From IMG/VR virus record IMGVR_UViG_3300029448_000459, positions 1 through 20,776 of that record: a stretch of 20,776 nucleotides of DNA, one strand, 5' to 3'. This document shows, one piece after another, positions 7,559-15,181 of the stretch. Position 1 is the stretch's first letter, and each line of letters begins with the position of its first letter. The translations under genes and the position numbers were made by a program. Below the pieces are notes generated by a model that was not told where the DNA came from, searched no databases, and saw only the letters and a program-made list of their open reading frames with translations. The stretch comes from a virus.

Positions 7559-7586
7559 TTGATATGTTCATTAATCTAAGTATTAA
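7559..7586 (+). promoter_or_regulatory. Candidate host sigma70-type early promoter
   Basis: TTGATA at 7559-7564, 16-base spacer, TATTAA at 7581-7586, in the 245-base gap between integrase and the regulator/RNA polymerase genes. A T7-type phage needs a host-read promoter ahead of its RNA polymerase and this is the best match there. The background is AT-rich, so chance matches are likely. Confidence 0.3.
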
Positions 7587-7625
7587 GTTAATCATTAACC
7601 TTTTTTTAACTCGTGGAAATTTAAA

Positions 7626-8045
7626 TTGTCCGGAATATTGTTCGAAAATATGTACCTTATTTCGATGGCAAACACAGAATTTAGAACTTCATTAAGAAAA
7701 TTATATAAGCACCATGCATCTACAGATGTTATGGGTGTATTAGGTCAAGCTTATATGTCTCAAATATTAAAGCAAGCTAACGATTTAAACATGAAATTGC
7801 CTTATCTTGATGATCCTAAACACGTTATAGCAATAAAAGATTTTACGGTGTCAGCTTTATCTATTTCAGATATTTTAGCTATACCAAGAACCACAATATT
7901 AAGATGTCTATCATCGTTAATAATACAACAATATGTGGTTAAATCTTCTAAAGGATACCATATATCGTTAGAAGAGTTCAAAAGGGATACTCTCCCTATA
8001 TACCAAAAGTACTATTTCAACTTAAATAAAATCACCAGAATTTAA
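7626..8045 (+). CDS. Putative winged-helix DNA-binding regulator
   Basis: 139 residues with no close family I can name. Residues about 68-118 read as a winged helix: VSALSISDILAIPRTTILRC as helix-turn-helix (helix SISDILA, turn, recognition helix RTTILRCLSSLI), then a wing QYVVKSSKGYHIS. The N-terminal part is helical (EFRTSLRKLYKHH). It sits between integrase and RNA polymerase, where a lysis/lysogeny or early-transcription regulator would be expected. Start is uncertain: TTG at 7626 has GTGGA 8 bases upstream, while ATGs at 7650 and 7665 lack a clear Shine-Dalgarno. The stop overlaps the upstream edge of the promoter driving the RNA polymerase gene. Confidence 0.65.
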   Translation: MSGILFENMYLISMANTEFRTSLRKLYKHHASTDVMGVLGQAYMSQILKQANDLNMKLPYLDDPKHVIAIKDFTVSALSISDILAIPRTTILRCLSSLIIQQYVVKSSKGYHISLEEFKRDTLPIYQKYYFNLNKITRI

Positions 8046-8060
8046 TTAGCCTCACTTAAG
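8043..8060 (+). promoter_or_regulatory. T7-like phage promoter, copy 2 (upstream of RNA polymerase)
   Basis: TAATTAGCCTCACTTAAG with the G at 8060 as predicted +1. It shares TAAT and CTCACT at the same spacing as T7 TAATACGACTCACTATAGGG. The 27-base leader that follows carries GGAGG (8078-8082) before the ATG at 8087. A phage promoter here implies positive autoregulation of the RNA polymerase gene. Confidence 0.78.
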
Positions 8061-8086
8061 CATAAGGCTAAAACTTTGGAGGAAAT

Positions 8087-10597
8087 ATGTATTCTCTTAA
8101 TGAGCTTACTATGATTTCTGATGGTGCAATAAGATGGGACAAACAAGAAGAACAACTTAGAAAAAATGGGATCTTAGGATCCATTGATACTCAAATAACT
8201 AAAGGTGTTCTTCCTCTGGTCGCACATGAGTTACTTACAGAAATTGCTACCGTTGCAACTAACAGAGGTGCAAAACCATTTTGGTTAAAAGCTCTGGAAA
8301 ACTTAGATGTAAAAACCACATCTTATATTGGTTTAAATTATGCATTTATCGGTGTAGGTCAGCAAACTGATGTTACCAACATTTGCATAAATATAGGCAA
8401 AGCAGTCTGTATTGAATTATGGTCTAAAGACTTTGAAACTACTAATAAGCCTTTGTTTGATCGTCTATTTAATATGGCTGTTCGTAATCATAATAGCCCT
8501 AGACACAGACTTAAAGCTATTTCTGCTGTCGCTCAAAGAGAAGGCTATGGTTTAAATAGATGGAATGCAGAACAACAACTTAATGTTGGTCAAGCTATTT
8601 TAAATGCTGTTCTTCATTCTTCAAAGCTATTTGAACTTTTTGAACTACCTAGAAAAAATGGTAAGACACAGCCTAAGCAATTAGGTCTTACTGAATTAGG
8701 TTCAAAACTAGTATCTGAATTAACTGAAGATGTTAGATGGTTGTCTCCTATTTTTAAACCTATGTTACAAAAACCTAAAGAGTGGACAGACTTTTCTACT
8801 GGTGCTTATCATGATGCTAAATTAGCTAGCTTGGTACCTCTAGTAAGAATGGCTCCTCATGAGCAAAAGCAACGCATTGATATGCGAACTAAGTCAGGTA
8901 AAATGGACAGAGTTTATGCTTCAATTAATGCTATTCAAAATACTGAACTAGCAATTAATAAAGTTGTCTATGAGCAAGTAAAAGCTGCATGGCATAGAGG
9001 AGATGTAATTAAAAAGTTTCCTCGCATGAAAAAAGTCAAGACTCCAAGTAAAGTAAATAACTGGGACGAGCTTGATACTAAGCAACGTAAAAAAGTAAAG
9101 AAAATAAAAGAGTCTATTGTTTTAAGAAATAGAGCAATTGATGCTGATATTGTAAACTTTACTTGTGATCTTCAAACTGCTGAAGACTTACTTAAGCACG
9201 ATAAATTTTATCAGCCACATAATTTAGATAAGCGTGGTCGCATTTATCCTATACCTACATTTAATCATCAGCGTGCTGATCACATAAGAGCTATGTTTCA
9301 GTTTGCTAAAGGTAAACCGTTAGGTAAAGAGGGTGCGTATTGGCTTGCAATTAGTGTAGCTAATAATGGTGACTTTAATAAAGTAAGTAAAAAAAGTTTA
9401 AATGATCGCATTGATTGGGTTAATGCAAATCAAAGATCAATTTATTTGATTGGCAAAAAACCTACACTAACTAGACATATATGGCAAAACGCTGATAAGC
9501 CTTTTAGTTTTCTTGCAGCTTGTATTGAGTTTGCAGGATACATGGAAGAAGGTGATAAATATGTGTCTTATTTACCTTGTTCACTTGATGGAACTAATTC
9601 AGGTGTTCAACATTATTGTGCCGCACTAAGAGATGCTGAAGGTGGCTCAACAGTAAATTTAGTACCTCATGAAAAGCCTGCTGATGTTTATCAAATAGTA
9701 GCAGATAATGTACTAGATCAAATTAGATCTGATACTGAAAATATTGAGATTGCTAAACTGTGGCTTAACTATGGTGTTACAAGATCTGTAGTTAAACGCA
9801 ATGTTATGACTTTTGCTTATTCATCTGAAAAGTATGGATTTAAGCAGCAGCAAATGGAAGATCTTATGAAACCACTAGCAGACGATGTGCTTGATGGAAT
9901 TTTAAGTGAACACCCATTTGGTGAAGACGGAGGTCATAAAGCAGCAAGTTATTTAGCTGATAAAGTTTGGAAAGCTGTCAACGTAGTAGTTAATAAAGCT
10001 GCTGTTGGCATGAAGTTTATTCAACGCTGTGCATCATTATGTGCACATGAAGCTAAACCACTTACTTGGACTACTCCAATCGGATTGCCTATTGTTCATG
10101 CATATCAACAATGGGATATAAATAGAGTACGCATATTTTTATATGATAAAGAAATAAACTTAGCTAATGCTAGTGTTAATAGCAAAGTTACGCCTAATGG
10201 TGATGTTTATAAATGTATTATGTGTAATATACGTACTAAGCCTAAAGGTACTATAGATAAAATTAAACAGCGCAATGCTGCTGCACCAAATTTTATTCAT
10301 AGTTTAGATGCAAGTCATCTTATGTTTACTGTTCTAGCAGGACTTGAAGATGGTATTGAAGATTTCTTATTAATTCATGACTCTTTTGCTACTCATATGG
10401 CAGATACTCAAAAGTTTTTCTATTTAATTAGAGAACAATTTGTAGCTATGTATGAGCATTTTGATGTCATGCAAGATCTTCATGATTCAACGTTTGAGCA
10501 GTTAAGTCCTAGTGGTCGAAATAATATTATTGATACACCAGAAAAAGGCAATCTCATTATAACTAAAGTATTGGAGAGTGACTATGCATTTGCGTAA
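8087..10597 (+). CDS. T7-type single-subunit DNA-directed RNA polymerase
   Basis: Transcribes phage genes from phage-specific promoters. 836 residues against 883 in T7. All catalytic motifs are visible. Motif A is SLDGTNSGVQHYCAALRD (D501, T7 D537). Motif B is RSVVKRNVMTFAYSSEKYGF (K570 and Y578, T7 K631 and Y639). Motif C is LLIHDSFATH (D765, T7 D812). PNFIHSLDASHL is the conserved stretch after the specificity-loop region, and the protein ends SDYAFA like T7's SDFAFA. The stretch between TTPIGLPIVHAY (662-673) and about 735 should hold the promoter-specificity loop and differs from T7, consistent with the altered promoter. Strong GGAGG upstream. The next gene overlaps its end. Confidence 0.97.
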   Translation: MYSLNELTMISDGAIRWDKQEEQLRKNGILGSIDTQITKGVLPLVAHELLTEIATVATNRGAKPFWLKALENLDVKTTSYIGLNYAFIGVGQQTDVTNICINIGKAVCIELWSKDFETTNKPLFDRLFNMAVRNHNSPRHRLKAISAVAQREGYGLNRWNAEQQLNVGQAILNAVLHSSKLFELFELPRKNGKTQPKQLGLTELGSKLVSELTEDVRWLSPIFKPMLQKPKEWTDFSTGAYHDAKLASLVPLVRMAPHEQKQRIDMRTKSGKMDRVYASINAIQNTELAINKVVYEQVKAAWHRGDVIKKFPRMKKVKTPSKVNNWDELDTKQRKKVKKIKESIVLRNRAIDADIVNFTCDLQTAEDLLKHDKFYQPHNLDKRGRIYPIPTFNHQRADHIRAMFQFAKGKPLGKEGAYWLAISVANNGDFNKVSKKSLNDRIDWVNANQRSIYLIGKKPTLTRHIWQNADKPFSFLAACIEFAGYMEEGDKYVSYLPCSLDGTNSGVQHYCAALRDAEGGSTVNLVPHEKPADVYQIVADNVLDQIRSDTENIEIAKLWLNYGVTRSVVKRNVMTFAYSSEKYGFKQQQMEDLMKPLADDVLDGILSEHPFGEDGGHKAASYLADKVWKAVNVVVNKAAVGMKFIQRCASLCAHEAKPLTWTTPIGLPIVHAYQQWDINRVRIFLYDKEINLANASVNSKVTPNGDVYKCIMCNIRTKPKGTIDKIKQRNAAAPNFIHSLDASHLMFTVLAGLEDGIEDFLLIHDSFATHMADTQKFFYLIREQFVAMYEHFDVMQDLHDSTFEQLSPSGRNNIIDTPEKGNLIITKVLESDYAFA

Positions 10598-10835
10598 GCA
10601 CGACACCACAAAAGAGTGGCAAAGACTTTATGGCGATCGCGTCCATAGAGATGACGAAAAGGATCATTGGATAGCTACAGCTATTGCTATGGTTCTTGAA
10701 AATAAAGATATACCTGTAGATGTCTTAGCTAATTTAGATCTACACGGTGTAAGCATTAATTGGATTTTTAAAGAGGCAGCAAGTATGTCTCATGATCCAG
10801 ATCAAACTAATTATTATGTCATAGGAGAAGACTAA
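10584..10835 (+). CDS. Small hypothetical protein
   Basis: 83 residues from the ATG at 10584. A GTG at 10578 is in frame, but GGAG at 10573-10576 is correctly spaced for the ATG and too close for the GTG. It overlaps the RNA polymerase stop by 14 bases. Acidic and helical (EKDHWIATAIAMVLENKDIP, INWIFKEAASM), with no Cys, signal or membrane segment. Placed like T7 class I/II small genes between polymerase and SSB; function unknown. Confidence 0.7.
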   Translation: MHLRKHDTTKEWQRLYGDRVHRDDEKDHWIATAIAMVLENKDIPVDVLANLDLHGVSINWIFKEAASMSHDPDQTNYYVIGED

Positions 10836-10836
10836 T

Positions 10837-11352
10837 ATGGCGAAAGCTAAGTTTACAAGTCCTAAAGGTACGGCTATGTGGCCGTGGTTGTCTAAACCTG
10901 ATACTAGGTTTGACGCTGAAGGTAAGTATAAAAGCGATCTTCTTGTTAAAAAAGAAGATGCTAAAGAATTTGTTGCAATGGCCAAACAAATTTTTATTGA
11001 AGAATTTGGTGAGAAATCACTAGCTAAAGCAAAATGGCCATATATGAATGACGATGAAGCTGGTGGCATAAAAATACGTGCTAAGTCTAGCAAAAAACCT
11101 ACATTATTTGATGCAAAAGGTAACGTCATAAGAGCAGATTTACCTGTTGGTAATGGTTCAACTATTAAATTAAGTGGAGTAATGGGAACATACTCTGCTG
11201 GTGGTAATATAGGAGTTACTGCATACCTTAATGCTGTTCAAATAATAGACCTTGTTGAATTTGGAGGTTCTACATTTGAAGAGGAAGATGGATATGTTCA
11301 TGAAGCTGCGGAAGGTGCAAATGACACAACGGAAGAGTTCAACGACTTTTAA
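10837..11352 (+). CDS. Single-stranded DNA-binding protein, T7 gp2.5-like
   Basis: Binds ssDNA at the replication fork and recruits polymerase and primase-helicase. 171 residues. The N-terminal KFTSPKGTAMWPWLSKPDTR, the central KKPTLFDAKGNVI and the strand NIGVTAYLNAVQIIDLV fit an OB-fold protein of the gp2.5/DUF2815 type. The tail is strongly acidic and ends in an aromatic residue (TTEEFNDF), as in gp2.5, where the terminal Phe contacts partners. AGGAG lies upstream, one base separates it from the previous gene, and the next gene (endonuclease I) overlaps its end by 32 bases, the same order as T7 genes 2.5 and 3. Confidence 0.85.
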   Translation: MAKAKFTSPKGTAMWPWLSKPDTRFDAEGKYKSDLLVKKEDAKEFVAMAKQIFIEEFGEKSLAKAKWPYMNDDEAGGIKIRAKSSKKPTLFDAKGNVIRADLPVGNGSTIKLSGVMGTYSAGGNIGVTAYLNAVQIIDLVEFGGSTFEEEDGYVHEAAEGANDTTEEFNDF

Positions 11353-11719
11353 GAATATAAAGTTTGTTAATAACTATCGTAGTGGACTTGAAGCACAAGT
11401 AGCAGAACAACTAGATAAAACAGGTATAAAATATGAGTATGAGACAATTAGATTGCCATACAAGCTTGATGCTAAATATATTCCTGATTTTATTATAGGT
11501 GATTTAATAGTCGAGTGTAAGGGGCGCTTTACATCTGAAGATCGCAGAAAAATGCGACTCGTAAAAGAGCAACACCCGGACTTAGATATTAGGTTTGTGT
11601 TTTCACGTTCATCATCAAAAATCAATAAAGGTAGTAAAACAACATATGCTGACTGGTGTCAAAAATATGGTTTTCCTTTTGCTGATAAACTAATACCAGA
11701 AATATGGTTAGGAGAGTAA
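11321..11719 (+). CDS. Endonuclease I, Holliday-junction resolvase (T7 gp3-like)
   Basis: Resolves branched replication intermediates and helps degrade host DNA. The open frame extends to 11252, but the ATG at 11321 has GGAAGG about 7 bases upstream and gives 132 residues, near T7 endonuclease I (149). From that start the catalytic residues fall almost where T7 has them: E24 in RSGLEAQVAEQL, D56 in YIPDFIIG, and E65-x-K67 in LIVECKGRF (T7 E20, D55, E65, K67). The C-terminal KTTYADWCQKYGFPFAD is also typical. The next gene starts immediately after the stop. Confidence 0.92.
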   Translation: MTQRKSSTTFKNIKFVNNYRSGLEAQVAEQLDKTGIKYEYETIRLPYKLDAKYIPDFIIGDLIVECKGRFTSEDRRKMRLVKEQHPDLDIRFVFSRSSSKINKGSKTTYADWCQKYGFPFADKLIPEIWLGE

Positions 11720-11935
11720 ATGTCTCAGAGTACTGAAATGTTAAGCCACATGAAACGTGGTAAAAGGCTTACAAGATTAATAGCCTTGTATGAATATAGA
11801 GTTCAAAATATAACTGCAAGAATAAGAGATCTTAGAATAGCAGGTTGGAATATAAAAACCGATAAAAAGCGCGATGCGCATAATGCAATTTATGCTGAGT
11901 ATTATCTTGGCAAACCTCATAAAATAGCAAATTAA
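11720..11935 (+). CDS. Small helix-turn-helix protein (HTH_39-like)
   Basis: 71 residues. MLSHMKRGKRLTRLIALYEY followed by NITARIRDLRIAGWNIKTD fits the short phage HTH family whose consensus runs 'hL..G..lT...Al..y....l..RI..LR..G..I.T'. DNA binding is likely but no target is known. AGGAG upstream. Last gene of this unit, followed four bases later by a strong terminator. Confidence 0.75.
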   Translation: MSQSTEMLSHMKRGKRLTRLIALYEYRVQNITARIRDLRIAGWNIKTDKKRDAHNAIYAEYYLGKPHKIAN

Positions 11936-11939
11936 ATAG

Positions 11940-11963
11940 CGGGGCTTCGGCCCCGTTTTTTTT
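11940..11963 (+). terminator. Rho-independent terminator closing the early unit
   Basis: CGGGGC-TTCG-GCCCCG with a UUCG tetraloop, then eight T. One of the most GC-rich stretches in the window. It separates the RNA polymerase/SSB/endonuclease unit from the nucleotide-metabolism genes, which start 10 bases later; I see no phage promoter between, so those genes rely on partial readthrough or on a promoter not detected. Confidence 0.95.
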
Positions 11964-11973
11964 AGGAGTTTAA

Positions 11974-12756
11974 ATGTTAGATTTGAACGCAGATATAGTT
12001 TGGAAACAAGCATTAGAGGATTGCGGAAAAGATTATCATTACGAAAGTAATCCTAGAAATCTTAAAATAAAAGAAAGAATTAATTATAATTATACTGTCA
12101 ATATGAAAGAACCATTAATCTGTAATTTAGAAAGAAATCTTAATTATGGGTTTATGTTTGGTGAAGCATCATGGATTTTAAAAGGTAGAAATGATTTAGA
12201 ATACATAGAAAAATTTATGAAAAACTACGCTAAATATAGTGACGATGGTTTTTCATTAAATGGTGCTTACGGTCCTAAAATTATGGATCAATTATCATGG
12301 GCAGCAAATGAACTTAAACAAGATAATGACTCAAGACGTTGCTATATAAATATTTGGCGAGAACGTCCAGGCGAAAGTAAAGATATTCCATGTACTACAG
12401 GTATGCAGTTTCTAATAAGAGATGGTTTGCTTAATGCTGTAGTTAATATGAGATCACAAGACATAGTTTACGGAATGACCTATGATGTATTTACATTTAC
12501 AATGGTCGCTAAAGCTCTTCAGCTATTACTGTACTCTAGTTATAATCTTATGGTTGATATAGGTTATCTTCATGTTAGAGCAGGTTCAGCTCATATATAT
12601 GAACCTGATTATGATAAAATTGATACTTGGATTAATAATAAAGCATTTAATAAAAAAGTACCTCTAACATTACAATCTGTTTTAAATTCTTCACTAACTG
12701 TAAATGATTTAGCAGATAAATTAAGTAACGCAGGTAAAGCACTTGGTAATAATTGA
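11974..12756 (+). CDS. Thymidylate-synthase-fold enzyme, probably dCMP (hydroxy)methylase
   Basis: TS-superfamily enzyme, 260 residues. Visible motifs are GEASWILKGRND (E64, TS 'ELLWFLKG'), NDSRRCYINIW (R121/R122, phosphate binding), DIPCTTGMQFLIRD (nucleophile C140), LNAVVNMRSQDIVYG (R160-S161) and AGSAHIYEPDYDKI (H207, Y209). Two positions separate it from true thymidylate synthase. The nucleophile is followed by Thr (PCT, as in T4 gp42 CTNT) rather than His (PCH). The Asn that reads uracil in TS is Asp171 (YGMTYDVF), as Asp179 in T4 dCMP hydroxymethylase. CTTGMQFLIRD and LNAVVNMRSQDIVYG are strikingly like gp42. I infer dCMP as substrate; 5-hydroxymethyl-dCMP or 5-methyl-dCMP as product cannot be told apart here. 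AGGAG upstream; 14-base overlap with the kinase gene. Confidence 0.82.
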   Translation: MLDLNADIVWKQALEDCGKDYHYESNPRNLKIKERINYNYTVNMKEPLICNLERNLNYGFMFGEASWILKGRNDLEYIEKFMKNYAKYSDDGFSLNGAYGPKIMDQLSWAANELKQDNDSRRCYINIWRERPGESKDIPCTTGMQFLIRDGLLNAVVNMRSQDIVYGMTYDVFTFTMVAKALQLLLYSSYNLMVDIGYLHVRAGSAHIYEPDYDKIDTWINNKAFNKKVPLTLQSVLNSSLTVNDLADKLSNAGKALGNN

Positions 12757-13240
12757 GGGTGCTGACGGTACAGGCAAGACTACTTTAAGTCATGCAATTG
12801 CAGACTATATAGGTGGTCAATATTTTCATTGTGGTTATCACAAAGACTGGAATATAGAAATTTATCATAGACATATAATTCACACTGCTGCTCGTTTAGA
12901 ACAGCAAGCAAATATACCATGTATTATTGATCGGCTTGCATTAAGTGAAGAAGTTTATGGTCATGCTTACAGAAGTTATCCATCTTATAATACAAGTAAT
13001 TTTATGAATGAAATTATACGAGATTACAAGCCAATGCTTATTCTTTGTAGCAATGAAAATGCTGAAAAAAATCATGAGCTTAATAAAGAAAAACGTACTG
13101 AAATGTTTGATACAATTAAAGGTATTTCAGAAGCATACCAAAGGCTTGTTTCAATGGGTAGGTATGGTCAGTGGTTTAAATATGATTTTGATAAAAACGA
13201 TATGAATAATTTTATTTCAAGTTATTTTAAGGAGAATTAA
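12743..13240 (+). CDS. Deoxynucleoside monophosphate kinase (thymidylate-kinase-like)
   Basis: Phosphorylates a dNMP to dNDP. 165 residues. Walker A GADGTGKTT (residues 6-14) lies at the extreme N-terminus after MVIIE, a DR motif in CIIDRLALSEEVYG is as in thymidylate kinases, and a Lys/Arg-rich lid-like segment lies around NKEKRTEMF. Because the P-loop begins at residue 6, the only sensible start is the TTG at 12743 inside the end of the preceding gene, an unusual start codon with weak Shine-Dalgarno (AGGT), implying translational coupling. Coming directly after the dCMP-type enzyme it is the natural candidate to phosphorylate the modified dCMP, as gp1 does in T4. A plain dTMP kinase is the alternative. 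Confidence 0.82.
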   Translation: MVIIEGADGTGKTTLSHAIADYIGGQYFHCGYHKDWNIEIYHRHIIHTAARLEQQANIPCIIDRLALSEEVYGHAYRSYPSYNTSNFMNEIIRDYKPMLILCSNENAEKNHELNKEKRTEMFDTIKGISEAYQRLVSMGRYGQWFKYDFDKNDMNNFISSYFKEN

Positions 13241-13629
13241 TGTCTACATTAGTTGCAGATGTTTATGCTTTACAAGCAAAATATGGTTTTAATCACGAGC
13301 CATTAAATCGTGAAAAATTAGCACTTAGAGTTGATCAAGTTGAAGAAGAATTTGATGAACTACTTTCTGCATTTTCTGAAAATGATGCTGAAGCAATGGT
13401 TGATGCTTTAATTGATATTACGGTGTTTGCACTAGGTACTCTTGCAATTGCAGGTGTTGACGTAGAAGAGGCGTGGCAAGAAGTTCATTTAGCCAACATG
13501 TCTAAAATACGCGGCACTAAAGAGGGTCGTGACCACAGTGGTGGTTGGGATTTAATTAAACCTAAAAATTGGGAGGCACCAGATCATGGAAACAACCTCG
13601 GCTTCATTCCAGACGCACTCGAGTTGTGA
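13240..13629 (+). CDS. MazG-like all-alpha NTP pyrophosphatase
   Basis: Hydrolyses (d)NTP to (d)NMP and PPi. 129 residues. The metal-binding motif is VEEEFDELL (E36, E37, E40), with a second acidic pair D55 and D59 in MVDALIDITVFALG, then EAWQEVHLANMSKI, the standard end of this fold. The C-terminal GRDHSGGWDLIKPKNW is typical of phage members. AAGGAGAA upstream and a TAATG overlap with the kinase. In this neighbourhood it could be a dCTPase that removes unmodified dCTP and feeds dCMP to the TS-fold enzyme, the job of T4 gp56, although gp56 specificity cannot be read from the motif. A general house-cleaning or ppGpp-related role, as proposed for cyanophage MazG, is the alternative. Confidence 0.85.
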   Translation: MSTLVADVYALQAKYGFNHEPLNREKLALRVDQVEEEFDELLSAFSENDAEAMVDALIDITVFALGTLAIAGVDVEEAWQEVHLANMSKIRGTKEGRDHSGGWDLIKPKNWEAPDHGNNLGFIPDALEL

Positions 13630-15181
13630 AGCATGTGGAAGTAGCGATGCAAAGGCCATTTACGATGATGGCCATGCATACTGCTTTTCATGTAACACAT
13701 ATTATGGAGGAGAAGATCAAGAACATAATAGCACGCCAACTGAGTTCTCCAAAACTACGGCAGCGAATAACCAAGCAGCGCAAGCGGTATACTCGCAAGG
13801 TAAAATTCAAGAACTCAAAAGCCGAAATATCTCAGCTGATACAGCGAGGCATTTCGGCTATAAAGTTGGTAGTGGTAGACATCTTGCTCCTTATTTTAAA
13901 AATGGAAAACTTGTTGCGCTTAAGACACGCGACCAAAATAAAAATTTTAGTGTTGTTGGTGAAGGTTCGAAGTTACCACTCTTTGGACAAAACCTACAAA
14001 GCAAAGGTAAAAGACTATTTGTAGTAGAAGGTGAACTAGATGCACTTTCTTTATCTCAGGCATTAGGAAATAAATGGCCTGTAGTTTCTGTACCTAATGG
14101 AGCTAAGTCAGCACCAGATGCTATTAGAAGAGAACTAGAATATATTATGAACTTTGAGACAGTTGTCTTTATGTTTGATGAAGATAAACCTGGTCAAGAA
14201 GCAGTTGCTCAATGTGCTGAGTTACTCGAACCAGGCAAAGCTCATGTAGCTAATTTACCTCTAAAAGATGCAAGCGAAATGCTTAAAAATAATAGAGTTA
14301 AAGAGTTAATAAAAGCGGCATGGGACGCTCCTGTTTATAGACCTGATGGTATAGTAGCAGCAAAAGATCTTTTCCACTTAGTGGCAACGGAAGATAAGGT
14401 ATCAAGTGTTCCTTATCCTTACGATTTTATGAATGATAAAACAAAAGGTCTTAGAAAAGGTGAACTTGTAACTATTACCGCAGGTAGTGGTATTGGTAAG
14501 TCAGCTTTTGTTCGTGAAATTGCTCATCACTTACTAACTCAAGGAGATAAAGTTGGTTTACTCTTTTTGGAAGAAAGTATTAAAAGAACTCTTACAGGTT
14601 TGGTCAGTATTGATATTAATAAACCACTTCACATTGATAGATCAGGTGTTGAAGTGGACCAAATACGTAAGTCTTTTGACAATTTGTTCTCTAATGGGAA
14701 CTGTTTTGTTTACGATCATTTTGGCAGCGTTACTCTCGAGCATGTCCTTGCTAAGTTACGTTACTTGGCCCACGGAGAACAGTGTAATTGGATTATCATT
14801 GATCATCTTTCCATTATGGTTAGTGGTCTTGATGTACCTGATGAGAGAAAAGCCATCGATATGATAATGACTAAACTGCGTACATTTGTTGAAGAAACAG
14901 GTGTAGGTATGTTGTTAGTTTCACACTTGCGACGACCTGAAGGAAACAAAGGTTTTGAAGATGGTGCGCAGGTATCACTAAATTCTTTGCGAGGTTCTCA
15001 TTCAATAGGTCAATTATCAGATATGGTAATTGGTTTAGAACGTGATCAACAATCGCAAAGCAATGAAACTGTAGTGCGTGTAGTTAAAAATAGATTTACA
15101 GGTGCAACAGGTATGGCCGGAAGCCTCATGTATAATGAGGAAACTGGTAGATTGGAGAGCATAGATGCAGTTGGTTTTTGA
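13586..15181 (+). CDS. Bifunctional DNA primase-helicase (T7 gp4-like)
   Basis: Unwinds the fork and lays RNA primers. 531 residues (T7 566). The N-terminal zinc-binding domain carries C14-x2-C17 and C33-x2-C36. The TOPRIM primase core has FVVEGELDALSL (E148) and MFDEDKPG (D198, D200). The RecA-type helicase has Walker A TAGSGIGKS (GSGIGKS at 300-306), Walker B NWIIIDHLS (D406), VSHLRRPEG, and RVVKNRFTGATG as the likely arginine-finger region. Both halves are intact, so this is the full primase-helicase. The ATG lies within the end of the pyrophosphatase gene (44-base overlap) with GGGAGG 9 bases upstream. It overlaps DNA polymerase by 17 bases. Confidence 0.95.
   Translation: METTSASFQTHSSCEACGSSDAKAIYDDGHAYCFSCNTYYGGEDQEHNSTPTEFSKTTAANNQAAQAVYSQGKIQELKSRNISADTARHFGYKVGSGRHLAPYFKNGKLVALKTRDQNKNFSVVGEGSKLPLFGQNLQSKGKRLFVVEGELDALSLSQALGNKWPVVSVPNGAKSAPDAIRRELEYIMNFETVVFMFDEDKPGQEAVAQCAELLEPGKAHVANLPLKDASEMLKNNRVKELIKAAWDAPVYRPDGIVAAKDLFHLVATEDKVSSVPYPYDFMNDKTKGLRKGELVTITAGSGIGKSAFVREIAHHLLTQGDKVGLLFLEESIKRTLTGLVSIDINKPLHIDRSGVEVDQIRKSFDNLFSNGNCFVYDHFGSVTLEHVLAKLRYLAHGEQCNWIIIDHLSIMVSGLDVPDERKAIDMIMTKLRTFVEETGVGMLLVSHLRRPEGNKGFEDGAQVSLNSLRGSHSIGQLSDMVIGLERDQQSQSNETVVRVVKNRFTGATGMAGSLMYNEETGRLESIDAVGF

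Noticed and set aside
7564-7695. 43-residue frame MFINLSIKLI... in the integrase-regulator gap
   Set aside because: No ribosome binding site, it overlaps the regulator in another frame, and its composition looks like translated AT-rich non-coding sequence.
9179-9196. A fourth promoter-like match (ACTTACTTAAGCA) inside the RNA polymerase gene
   Set aside because: Only the CTTAAGCA end is strong; the TAAT box and CTCACT core are broken, and it lies mid-gene.
11252-11320. Upstream extension of endonuclease I to 11252
   Set aside because: It adds 23 residues with no family support and sits inside the SSB gene; the ATG at 11321 has a Shine-Dalgarno and places the catalytic residues at T7-like positions.
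13569-14024. 151-residue frame over the start of the primase-helicase
   Set aside because: Shadow frame: Lys/Arg-rich, no motifs, and fully covered by a clear gp4-like gene.
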